Assembly: GCF_001854405.1 (NCBI RefSeq)
Contig: NZ_CP017718.1
Span: forward strand, 3,534,001-3,598,000
DNA length: 64,000 nt
Direction of reading: 5' to 3'
Origin: Hyphomonas sp. Mor2
Lineage (GTDB): Bacteria; Pseudomonadota; Alphaproteobacteria; Caulobacterales; Hyphomonadaceae
Both the position numbers and the translations under genes were made by a program. The notes under the pieces are model-generated. The model was given only the letters and a program-made list of their open reading frames with translations. It was not told the origin of the DNA and made no database searches. Positions 25,246-32,343 of this stretch are shown one piece after another. The stretch's first letter is position 1. Each line of letters begins with the position of its first letter.

Positions 25246-25851
25246 ATGGCGAGACCCAAGGCGACCCCGGAACAACGCGCAGAAGTACGGCGCTCGATCC
25301 AGCGCGCCGCGGCAGAGCTCTACCGCGAAGAAGGCCTGGGCGGCGTGTCGGCGCGGTCAGTGGCCAAGAAAGCCGGCGTCTCGGTCGGCACGATCTATTC
25401 CTATTTTGGCGACCTTGCGGGGCTCGGCCAATCGCTCTGGGAAGGCCGCATTGCGAAACAGGATGAGGTGTTTCGCGAGATCGCGGCTCAACATGACGAC
25501 CCACTCACGCAGATCGAGGCGCTGCTGGACGCCTACCTGACCTTCGGGATCGAACAGCACGAGCTGTATCGCAGTGTCCTGCTCTTCGTTCGCCCGGAGG
25601 GGATGGGCGAGCCGGAACAACAGCCAGTCAGCGCCTTTGCGTTTCCGACGCTCTTGAAAGCCGCGATCGAAGCGGGACAGGCCGCCGGACAGATCCGGGG
25701 CGGCGATCCGGGCGATCTCGCCCAGCTCCTCTGGTCCGGCGTGCACGGCGCGATCGCTCTGCCGATCAATCTGGCGCGGCTTGAATTGAAGGCGGTGGCG
25801 GAGGTGAAGGCTGTGACGGTCGCGGGATTGATGCGGATGGCGCGCATTTAG
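25246..25851 (+). CDS. TetR-family transcriptional regulator
   Basis: The 201-residue protein has an N-terminal TetR helix-turn-helix (VSARSVAKKAGVSVGTIYSYFGD) and a C-terminal helical domain with WSGVHGAIALPINL, typical of the TetR_C_33 type. It starts 9 bases after the Coq4-like gene and is likely co-transcribed with it. It may repress its own operon through the symmetric site near 24457. It is unrelated to the other TetR genes in the window beyond the family fold. Confidence 0.87.
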   Translation: MARPKATPEQRAEVRRSIQRAAAELYREEGLGGVSARSVAKKAGVSVGTIYSYFGDLAGLGQSLWEGRIAKQDEVFREIAAQHDDPLTQIEALLDAYLTFGIEQHELYRSVLLFVRPEGMGEPEQQPVSAFAFPTLLKAAIEAGQAAGQIRGGDPGDLAQLLWSGVHGAIALPINLARLELKAVAEVKAVTVAGLMRMARI

Positions 25852-25871
25852 GGAATCCTCTCTTCCCGCAT

Positions 25872-25947
25872 TGCCAACGAAAGTTGGCATCCGTGGCGGC
25901 TGGCTGACTTTGCCCTCGCCCGCCATAGGCCCTGACATTCGTCAGGG
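25872..25947 (+). repeat. Three-hairpin 76-bp element, copy 4
   Basis: Hairpin 1 is TGCCAAC/GTTGGCA with loop GAAA, another GNRA loop. The middle stem is GTGGCGG/CCGCCAT with one G-T wobble. Hairpin 3 is CCCTGAC/GTCAGGG, where the outermost T-A pair of the other copies is replaced by C-G. That compensatory change keeps the stem intact and shows that the pairing itself is selected. It lies between the convergent ends of a TetR gene and a thioesterase gene. Confidence 0.75.
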
Positions 25948-25988
25948 GTGCGGCTCTGATGCCTTGATACGACCTTCTGACGCCGGGC

Positions 25989-26456
25989 TCACCCCATCCC
26001 CAACTCAGCCCGCGTGCGGATCGCTTTCGCGGCGCTCACTCGGACCAAGTGGCGACCTTTCTCGTCGCGCCAATCGGCCTCGACAAAGCCGGTCGTGCGG
26101 CCGCGGGAGACCAGGCGGCCTTCAATCGTGATCAAGCCATGCGGGACAGCGCGGAACAGGCGGGTCTGCAGCTCCGTTGTGGTGAACCACTCGCCATCCT
26201 CCAGGCCCGAGGCCATGCACATGGAGACGATATGGTCGCTAAACCCGGCGACCCAGCCGCCAAAGACGCGGCCATCGGAAATGTCGCGGTCGCCCGCATT
26301 CGGCCACTCATAGCGGACATAGCCATAGCGGACCTCTTTCAGCCACTCTTCCGGGCGGATGCCGAGATTGCGGATGCCGGGCGGCTTGTCCCATGCATTC
26401 GACTTCAGCCGCTCGAAGAAACCCTTCTGCTCATCTGAGAGTTCGGTGCGGCTCAT
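25989..26456 (-). CDS. Hotdog-fold thioesterase (PaaI type)
   Basis: The 155-residue product fits the hotdog fold. GGWVAGFSDHIVSMCMASGL lies in the place of the long helix, preceded by the RVFGG turn, with TTTELQTRLFRAV and IEGRLVSRGRTTGFVEADWRDEKGRHLVRVSAAK as the following strands. PaaI-type proteins hydrolyse acyl-CoA thioesters. The start overlaps the RidA stop codon by 4 bases. It is the last gene of a five-gene minus-strand operon. The catalytic residues cannot be named with confidence. Confidence 0.7.
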   Translation of the reverse strand: MSRTELSDEQKGFFERLKSNAWDKPPGIRNLGIRPEEWLKEVRYGYVRYEWPNAGDRDISDGRVFGGWVAGFSDHIVSMCMASGLEDGEWFTTTELQTRLFRAVPHGLITIEGRLVSRGRTTGFVEADWRDEKGRHLVRVSAAKAIRTRAELGMG

Positions 26457-26851
26457 TCGGGAATGTAGGCCCGGGCTTTCAGCTCAACAAAGCCGAGCGG
26501 ATTGAACAGAGAGGAGATGCCGATCAGCGTATAGCAGGAGAAGAATGGCCCCGGCATCCATTTGGCCTTGGCCTGGAACATCGGCGCCATGTGCGTCTCG
26601 AAATCTACATGATAGCCGGTCATATCGACCACATCGGCCATGCTGCCCCCGGCTTCGCGCAGGATCATGTCAATCTCGGCAAAGGCTTCGTCGGTGGCGC
26701 GGAAATAGGCTTCATCGGTCGCTTCCTCGCCTTCTTGCAGGGCTGCAATCACGCCAGAACAAAACACCATATCGCCCGCGCGCACAGCTGGCGCGAACTG
26801 CATCTGCTCGGTGCGATCCTTGAGGCTGTCCGGGACAATCATCTTTGGCAT
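26453..26851 (-). CDS. RidA-family protein
   Basis: The 132-residue protein has the RidA/YjgF fold pattern: VRAGDMVFCSGVIA, EIDMILREAGGSMADVVDMTGYHVD and ELKARAYIPE at the end. Classical RidA deaminates 2-aminoacrylate-type imines using an Arg in the C-terminal RVEVDAIA region, here KARAYI. The Cys of typical members is replaced, so it may belong to a divergent RidA subgroup with another hydrolytic or binding role. The ATG at 26851 is separated by only 1 base from the SDR stop codon. Confidence 0.75.
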   Translation of the reverse strand: MPKMIVPDSLKDRTEQMQFAPAVRAGDMVFCSGVIAALQEGEEATDEAYFRATDEAFAEIDMILREAGGSMADVVDMTGYHVDFETHMAPMFQAKAKWMPGPFFSCYTLIGISSLFNPLGFVELKARAYIPE

Positions 26852-26852
26852 A

Positions 26853-27620
26853 TCAGACCACCGTCTGGCCGCCATCGACGACCATCATCTGTCCGGTCAT
26901 GAAGCTGCCTGCGTCAGAGGCCATATAGACCGCAGCGCCCGCAATCTCGACCGGCTCGCCAATCCGGCGCAGCGGCGTGGTCGAGGTGGCGCGCTTCAGC
27001 GTGTCCGGGTTTTCCCAGAGTGCGCGGGCGAAGTCGGTCTTGATCAGCCCAGGCGCAATGGCGTTGACGCGGACATTGTCCGGCCCGTACTCCGCTGCGA
27101 GATTGCGCACGAGCTGGAAGTCGGCGGCCTTGGAGATGTTATAGGCGCCAATCACAGGTGAGGCGCGCAGGCCGCCAATCGAGCTGACAATGATCACTGA
27201 CCCGTCCTTGCGCTCGCGCATTTGCGGCACGCACATCTGCACCAGCCAGTGGTTCGAAATGATATTATTGGACAGGATCTTCTCGAACGCTTCGTCAGAA
27301 ATGCCTTCCATTGGGCCGTAATACGGATTGGAGGCGGCATTGCAGACGACAATATCGATCTTGCCGAAGGCCTCATTGGTTGCGTCGACCATGGCTTGCA
27401 GCTCAGCCTTTTCGGAAATATTGGCCGGGATCGCGATCGCGGTGCCGTCGCCATATTGATCATTCAGCGCGCCGGCGACGTCCTGACACGGACCAGGCTT
27501 GCGCGAGCTGATCGTGACCTTGGCGCCTGCAGCCGCGAATTGCTCGGCAATCGCCTTGCCAATGCCGCGCGAGGAGCCGGTAATGATCGCTGATTTTCCG
27601 GATAGATCGAACAAGCTCAT
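26853..27620 (-). CDS. Short-chain dehydrogenase/reductase (SDR)
   Basis: The 255-residue protein is a classical SDR. It has TGSSRGIGKAIAEQF for NAD(P) binding, NAAS (Asn-Ala-Ala, the NNAG equivalent), Ser in IIVSSIGG, Tyr/Lys in AYNISKAAD and a C-terminal GQMMVVDGGQT. It should oxidise or reduce an alcohol/ketone. The operon with RidA, two hotdog proteins and DUF423 suggests part of a fatty-acyl or ring-cleavage pathway; the exact substrate is unknown. GGGAGGG just before the ATG supports the start. Confidence 0.87.
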   Translation of the reverse strand: MSLFDLSGKSAIITGSSRGIGKAIAEQFAAAGAKVTISSRKPGPCQDVAGALNDQYGDGTAIAIPANISEKAELQAMVDATNEAFGKIDIVVCNAASNPYYGPMEGISDEAFEKILSNNIISNHWLVQMCVPQMRERKDGSVIIVSSIGGLRASPVIGAYNISKAADFQLVRNLAAEYGPDNVRVNAIAPGLIKTDFARALWENPDTLKRATSTTPLRRIGEPVEIAGAAVYMASDAGSFMTGQMMVVDGGQTVV

Positions 27621-27634
27621 CAGAGCCCTCCCTA

Positions 27635-27658
27635 TTCATGTGTCTCTTCATGTGTCTC
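27635..27658 (-). repeat. 12-bp direct repeat in the 5' region of the SDR gene
   Basis: The word TTCATGTGTCTC occurs twice in tandem (27635-27646 and 27647-27658), i.e. GAGACACATGAA twice when read toward the SDR gene. The repeat lies 15 bases before the SDR ATG. It may come from replication slippage and would change the leader length. Confidence 0.5.
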
Positions 27659-27707
27659 TGGCGAGGTGATACGCTTGCAGGACCAGCAAGAAAAGGGTTT
27701 CGCGAGG

Positions 27708-28055
27708 TCAGGCTTTCAGCGCTGCCCAGGCGATCAGTGCCCACCCAATCAACAGGCCAACCCCGCCGATTGGTGTGATCGCGCCCAGCCAACGCGGCGC
27801 GCCCAGAGCCATAGCGTAGAGCGTCCCGGCAAAGATGACCGCACCGACCAGGAGGACCTGCGCCGCCGTCCCGAATTTCACGCTGTCTGTTGCCGAGACG
27901 GCCGTCGCCAATACCGCATGAACCAGGAGATACAGCGTCGCGGTTTCCCACCAGCCGACTTGTTTTTCGTCAAAACCGCCCTGCAAGGCGTGCGCACCAA
28001 AGGCTCCCAGGGCGACGGCGATGAAGCCTGCGATAGCGCCCAATGCGGTGATCAT
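27708..28055 (-). CDS. DUF423 membrane protein
   Basis: The 115-residue protein has four hydrophobic segments and the DUF423 signature AVALGAFGAHALQGGF near the N-terminus, then WWETATLYLLVHAV and GAITPIGGVGLLIGWALIAWAAL. The family (E. coli YgdD) is of unknown function. The start overlaps the stop codon of the upstream hotdog gene by 4 bases (28052-28055), so it is in that operon, although DUF423 genes are usually found in other contexts. Confidence 0.85.
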   Translation of the reverse strand: MITALGAIAGFIAVALGAFGAHALQGGFDEKQVGWWETATLYLLVHAVLATAVSATDSVKFGTAAQVLLVGAVIFAGTLYAMALGAPRWLGAITPIGGVGLLIGWALIAWAALKA

Positions 28056-28477
28056 GATGCGGCCTCCAACGGGATCGAATAATTGACGACGGCATGGCTT
28101 GAGAGTTTGTCACTGCCTTCCGCCCTGATGTCGACACTGATCACGGCAAGCGTCTTGCCCAGCTTCAAGAGATGCGCCTCGGCCATGACCGCTTTGCCAA
28201 TACAGGGGCGCATGAAATTGATATTCAAATTGCTGGTCAGCGCCATCGGTGTGATGCCGATCCGGGTAAAGACTGCGATGTAAGCGGCGCTGTCGGCGAT
28301 GGCCATTTGGGTCGGGCCATTAATGTACCCGCCGGGCCGGATATTGCCTTCATCCACCGGCTGGCGGACGCGCGCATAATTCTCGCGCACCTCGAGGACG
28401 CGTTCCGCCTCTCCGGCACCGCGAAACACGGAATCGTAAAACGCGTTGACCTCTTCCCTGGTCACCTTGCTGGCCAT
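28052..28477 (-). CDS. Hotdog-fold thioesterase family protein
   Basis: The 141-residue protein is a PaaI/YbgC-like hotdog protein. It has RPGGYINGPTQMAIADSAAYIAV (Asn/Gly at the HGG-type turn and Asp in the helix), ALTSNLNINFMRPC and AEAHLLKLGKTLAVISVDI. It probably cleaves an acyl-CoA thioester. It is the first gene of the minus-strand operon 28477-25989, divergent from the plus-strand genes starting at 28576. Confidence 0.8.
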   Translation of the reverse strand: MASKVTREEVNAFYDSVFRGAGEAERVLEVRENYARVRQPVDEGNIRPGGYINGPTQMAIADSAAYIAVFTRIGITPMALTSNLNINFMRPCIGKAVMAEAHLLKLGKTLAVISVDIRAEGSDKLSSHAVVNYSIPLEAAS

Positions 28478-28575
28478 GTTCTCCCTCCGACAGGCATTGA
28501 CGCCCGCTTGGCTTGAAGGCCAACCTACAGAGGCTAGATGATCCGAAAAGAGATCACGCCACGGGAGGCCCAGAC

Positions 28576-29673
28576 ATGCTCACCAAAGGTGACGAATATC
28601 CAATCCACCAAACGCCCGAACCAGTCGCGTATTCCGGCTCAGATCGTAATTTCTATGATCGCTTTTTCTTCAATGGATATTCGGCAGATGGCTCGGTCTT
28701 CTTTGCTGCCGCGTTCGGGGTGTATCCGCATCTGAATGTGATGGATGGCGCGGTGTCGATCCTCAAGGATGGCGTGCAGAAGTCGATCCATGTGTCCCGC
28801 GTGCTCGGGATGGAGCGCATGGACACGACGGTCGGCCCGATGAGCATCGAAGTGGTCGAACCGCTCAAACAGGTGCGCCTGCGCCTGGAGGAGACCGAAG
28901 GCCTTTCGCTCGATGTCCAGTTCACCGGTCGCCATTTCCCGATCGAGGAACCGCGCTTCACCTATCGCCAGGGCCCGCGCATGCTGATCGACTGCACCCG
29001 GATGACCCAAAACGGTCATTGGCAGGGCTCGCTGAGCCATGATGGCGAACGTATCGAAGTGACGGATTTCCTCGGCACGCGTGATCGCAGCTGGGGCGTG
29101 CGTCCAATCGGACAGCGCGATCCTCAGCCGGTCCTGCCAATGCAGTTGCCGCAATTTTTCTGGCTCTGGGCGCCGATCAATTTCCCTAATCTGTCTCTCT
29201 ATTTCCACGTCAATGAAGATGGTGCGGGCGGGGCCTGGAACACGCGCTCTGTGCTCGCCATGGACGGGGCAGAAAGTGATGGGCTCCTGCACCTCAACCG
29301 TCCGAATATGGATGTGGCCTGGCGCAAAGGCACGCGCCGCGCCGCCAGTGCGGTCCTACATGTGGAGGACGGGCAGGGGCGCCAACATGAAGTGAGCTAT
29401 GAGCCGCTTTCGACCTTCATGATGAAGGGGATCGGCTATGGCCATCCAGAAATGGGTCATGGCACTTATCGCGGCGACCTGACCGTTACGCGCGAGGATC
29501 TGACGCCGGACAATCTGCCCTGGCAGCAGCCGGACAATCTGCACATCCAGGCGATCGTCAAAGCGACGCATAAGGGCCCTGAGGGCGAAGCGAGCGAAGG
29601 CATCGGCATTCTCGAACAATTGACGCTCGGGCCGCATGCGCCAAGTGGCTGGAAGGACGTTCTCGATGCTTGA
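28576..29673 (+). CDS. Unknown protein, two-domain beta-rich (AttH/CrtC-like in style)
   Basis: The ATG at 28576, preceded by GGGAGGCC, gives a 365-residue cytoplasmic protein. It looks like two lipocalin-type beta domains: FFFNGYSADGSVFFAAAFGVYP (about 28-49), repeated strands to 160, then a central TRDRSWGVRPIG segment and FFWLWAPINFPNLSLYFHVNEDG. Such an arrangement recalls the AttH/CrtC-like hydratase or tocopherol-cyclase group and uncharacterised DUFs of hydrocarbon- or steroid-degrading alphaproteobacteria. I cannot name the family with certainty. It overlaps the next gene by 8 bases, so translation is coupled. Confidence 0.5.
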   Translation: MLTKGDEYPIHQTPEPVAYSGSDRNFYDRFFFNGYSADGSVFFAAAFGVYPHLNVMDGAVSILKDGVQKSIHVSRVLGMERMDTTVGPMSIEVVEPLKQVRLRLEETEGLSLDVQFTGRHFPIEEPRFTYRQGPRMLIDCTRMTQNGHWQGSLSHDGERIEVTDFLGTRDRSWGVRPIGQRDPQPVLPMQLPQFFWLWAPINFPNLSLYFHVNEDGAGGAWNTRSVLAMDGAESDGLLHLNRPNMDVAWRKGTRRAASAVLHVEDGQGRQHEVSYEPLSTFMMKGIGYGHPEMGHGTYRGDLTVTREDLTPDNLPWQQPDNLHIQAIVKATHKGPEGEASEGIGILEQLTLGPHAPSGWKDVLDA

Positions 29674-30712
29674 GGAAGAGCTTGCGACCAAATTCGCGGC
29701 CTATGCCGAGGCGCGTCTGCCGGGCGCGCGCAATGCCCGCGTCGCCAGTATCAATCGCATTCATGGCGGGGCCAGCCGCCAGACCTATTCCATCGACCTG
29801 GCCTATGAGGATGCCACCGGACCGAAAGTCAAAGGCCTGATCCTGCGCCGTGATCCCCCGGACAGCCTGATCGATACCGAGCGGCGGATCGAGTTTGCGG
29901 CGATCAAGAGCGCGTTCGGGCAGCGCGAACTGCCCGTGCCAGAAGCCCTGTTTCTCGAGACCGATCCGGGCGCCCTTGGTGCACCCTTCTTCGTCATGGG
30001 GCGGATCGAGGCCGGGACCCCGCTCAACCCGTTCAAAATTGATGCTGTTGACCCCCACCGCGCCGCGATCGGTGAGCAGTTCTTTCGGCATCTGGGGTCG
30101 ATTGCAGCCTTGCCGGTAGAAGGCTCGCCCCTGGCCGCGGAGACCGATACACCCGCGCCCGACCGGTGCTGGCGGCGGGAGCTGGACTATTGGGCGAATG
30201 AAATCCGGTCCAACGCGCGCGACCCGCAGCCTGTTGCCGAAGCCGCCATTCGCCATCTGGAGCGCCATCCGCCGCCGCCCGCGCAACGGCTCTCGATCGT
30301 TCATGGCGACTATCGCACTGGCAATTACCTGCACGATGGCGAAGGCTCGATCACGGCCATTCTCGACTGGGAGATGGCGCATATTGGCGATCCATACGAA
30401 GATCTTGCCTGGGCGACGGATCTGCTTTGGTGCGGCAATGATCAGGAACGTGCGGCTGGCCTGTTGCCCTGGCCGGAGGCCATCGCGACCTGGCAGGAGG
30501 CATCCGGCTGCACCTTTGATCCGGCCGCGTTCGAATGGTGGTCTTTGTTCGCGCACGTCAAGGCGCTGGGCATCTGGGTGACCTCGGAAAAAGCCTTTGC
30601 CAACGGTGAGAATGATGACCCGATCCTCGCCTGGTCGGGCTGGTTTACCCATGCCGCGCACGAGCTGATGCTGGCCATGCGGCTCGGACCAAAATATGGA
30701 GCAGGCACATGA
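29666..30712 (+). CDS. Aminoglycoside phosphotransferase-like kinase family protein
   Basis: The 348-residue protein belongs to the APH/ACAD10-like kinase fold. The N-lobe (NRIHGGASRQTYSID, LILRRD) is followed by the catalytic loop IVHGDYRTGNYL (His213, Asp215, Asn220) and the magnesium motif ILDWEMAHIGDPYEDLAW (Asp234). In catabolic clusters such proteins phosphorylate hydroxyacyl-CoA intermediates, as the ACAD10/11 kinase domains do. Here the neighbouring hotdog and SDR genes make a small-molecule acyl substrate more likely than antibiotic resistance. It overlaps both neighbours. Confidence 0.82.
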   Translation: MLEEELATKFAAYAEARLPGARNARVASINRIHGGASRQTYSIDLAYEDATGPKVKGLILRRDPPDSLIDTERRIEFAAIKSAFGQRELPVPEALFLETDPGALGAPFFVMGRIEAGTPLNPFKIDAVDPHRAAIGEQFFRHLGSIAALPVEGSPLAAETDTPAPDRCWRRELDYWANEIRSNARDPQPVAEAAIRHLERHPPPPAQRLSIVHGDYRTGNYLHDGEGSITAILDWEMAHIGDPYEDLAWATDLLWCGNDQERAAGLLPWPEAIATWQEASGCTFDPAAFEWWSLFAHVKALGIWVTSEKAFANGENDDPILAWSGWFTHAAHELMLAMRLGPKYGAGT

Positions 30713-31137
30713 GCGATATCGGCATGATCCTCGACCGGATCGGGCGAAAGCTCGTGACTGAAGTCGCGCCCAAGCTGGAAGGCGACTATTCTGGCGGCCA
30801 TGCTGGCATGAGCGGCCTGATGGCAGTCATGGCCGGCGAAGCCTGGGACGGCGCCGCGGACCGGCTGGCCAACGAGATTGCCGGGATCCGCGGACTGCTT
30901 GCGCTTGCGGGGAAGACCGTGACCGTTGAGAAAAGTCCAAGCCTCAAAGTCTCTGACCTGAAGGCCGAGCGAGACGAGTTGGCGCGCTATCTGATCACGC
31001 TGCAAATGTCGCTCGAGGCCCGCGACGATGAGGCGGCCAAGGACCTGAACGCCAAGATCTGGATGCACCTGATGGCCACCTCCATGGCGCGGATGCCAAG
31101 TCCGCCTGATTTTCCGGAGGCTGAAGAGTCTGCATAG
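30709..31137 (+). CDS. Unknown helical protein
   Basis: The 142-residue protein is almost entirely helical by appearance, without signal peptide or membrane segment. It starts with MSDIGMILDRIGRKLVTEVAPKL and has a Gly-rich turn YSGGHAGMSGLMAVMAGEAWDG. The start ATG overlaps the TGA of the kinase gene (ATGA, 30709-30712), so it is the third gene of the operon. I do not recognise the family. Its constant coupling to the kinase suggests a partner subunit or accessory factor. Confidence 0.55.
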   Translation: MSDIGMILDRIGRKLVTEVAPKLEGDYSGGHAGMSGLMAVMAGEAWDGAADRLANEIAGIRGLLALAGKTVTVEKSPSLKVSDLKAERDELARYLITLQMSLEARDDEAAKDLNAKIWMHLMATSMARMPSPPDFPEAEESA

Positions 31138-31287
31138 CCTGACCGGCGGCGCTGCAGCGCATCTCTCGTCTTTCCGCTCGAATCCGGGAATATGGCGTCT
31201 GTGTTCAACCAGCTGCAGGGGCCAGGGCTGGCGGGCGAAGGCCCTGATGTCTGGCCGGGAGAGGCAGCCAACAAGGGGAATTGAACC

Positions 31288-32148
31288 ATGTCAGATGAAC
31301 CCACCGAAACGCCAGAAGCGGCACCAGAATCGCAGCCGGACGTGACCCAGGCCTGGAAAGCCACCCAGGATCAGAAATCAAAGGCCACACGTTTGCGCAT
31401 CTTCGCTGCGATTGCCTGGGTCATAGCGATCGGCGCAGAGATTGCCGGTATAGTGATGCTGCTCCAGGGCCGGTTTGATACAGGCGGTCTACCGATCCTG
31501 ATCGGTCTGCTGGTGGCGATGGCCATCTTCGCGATTGCTGGCAACCTGATGTGGAAGAATGCCAACAAGCATGATCCGGCGAGCAAGGAAGACGGGTTCA
31601 AGTTCTTCTTCCAGAACCAGCTCGGCGCGATCATTACGATGATTGCCTTCCTGCCGCTGCTCGCCCTGATCCTGATGGACAAGGACATGGACCCGAAGAA
31701 CAAGCAGATCGCTGGCGGCGTTGGCGCTGTTCTCGCCGTCATCGCGGTGCTGTTCGGCGTCAGCTACGACCCGCCATCGGTCGAGCAATATACCGAAGAC
31801 ATGAATGAGTGCGCCCGCCAGATCAATGCCGGGGAGCCAACCACAGCCTGTTCTCCGGAAGTGGCGCAGCAAGCCGAAGAGATTGCGCGCGATGCTGAAG
31901 CCGTAGCGGACGCGACCCGCGATGCGGACAATCCAAATGGCCGCGACGTGGTGTACTGGATTGCGCCGCCGGATGGCGAGAAACATGACTCTCCGCGGGT
32001 CTTCCACCTGTGCGAAGATGTCAGCCCATTGCGCGACAAGGATGTGGTCAGCGGCAGCGTCGCTGAAGCCTACAAGCAGAACGCCAAGCGCATCACCAAA
32101 CAGCTCACCATGGAACAGAACCAGTGCGGGTTTGAGGTGGCGGAGTAG
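31288..32148 (+). CDS. Membrane protein of unknown function
   Basis: The 286-residue product has a Pro/Glu-rich N-terminus, four membrane helices at about residues 38-58, 68-88, 112-130 and 141-158, and a C-terminal polar domain of about 125 residues. That domain contains three Cys (MNECARQ, TTACSPE, FHLCEDV) plus one near the end (QNQCGFEV), suggesting disulfide pairs if it is periplasmic. The family was not recognised. It starts 150 bases after the preceding operon and is followed by a repeat element. Confidence 0.5.
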   Translation: MSDEPTETPEAAPESQPDVTQAWKATQDQKSKATRLRIFAAIAWVIAIGAEIAGIVMLLQGRFDTGGLPILIGLLVAMAIFAIAGNLMWKNANKHDPASKEDGFKFFFQNQLGAIITMIAFLPLLALILMDKDMDPKNKQIAGGVGAVLAVIAVLFGVSYDPPSVEQYTEDMNECARQINAGEPTTACSPEVAQQAEEIARDAEAVADATRDADNPNGRDVVYWIAPPDGEKHDSPRVFHLCEDVSPLRDKDVVSGSVAEAYKQNAKRITKQLTMEQNQCGFEVAE

Positions 32149-32181
32149 GGGACTGAAGCCCTCAATCGCATCCGAAGATGA

Positions 32182-32317
32182 CGCTCTGCCCAGCTTGTCT
32201 GGGCAGCCCATCACCCAATGGCGGGGCCAGGACCGGGAGCGTAAACATCTCTCCCGATTCAGGTTTCGGCTTGAACATGATGGGCCCCACGGACGAGCCG
32301 TGGGGAGCGCTTGGAAG
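32182..32317. repeat. Second three-hairpin repeat family, copy 2
   Basis: Stems CTGCCCAG/CTGGGCAG (32186-32206), CGGGAG/CTCCCG (32234-32256) and CCCCACGG/CCGTGGGG (32285-32305) have the same sequences and order as at 18714-18849. The bases between the second and third stem are quite different, so stems are conserved more than the joining sequence. It lies between convergent genes, so transcription termination is a possible role. Confidence 0.7.
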
Positions 32318-32343
32318 AAATTGTCGGTCCGTTTGCGTCGACC

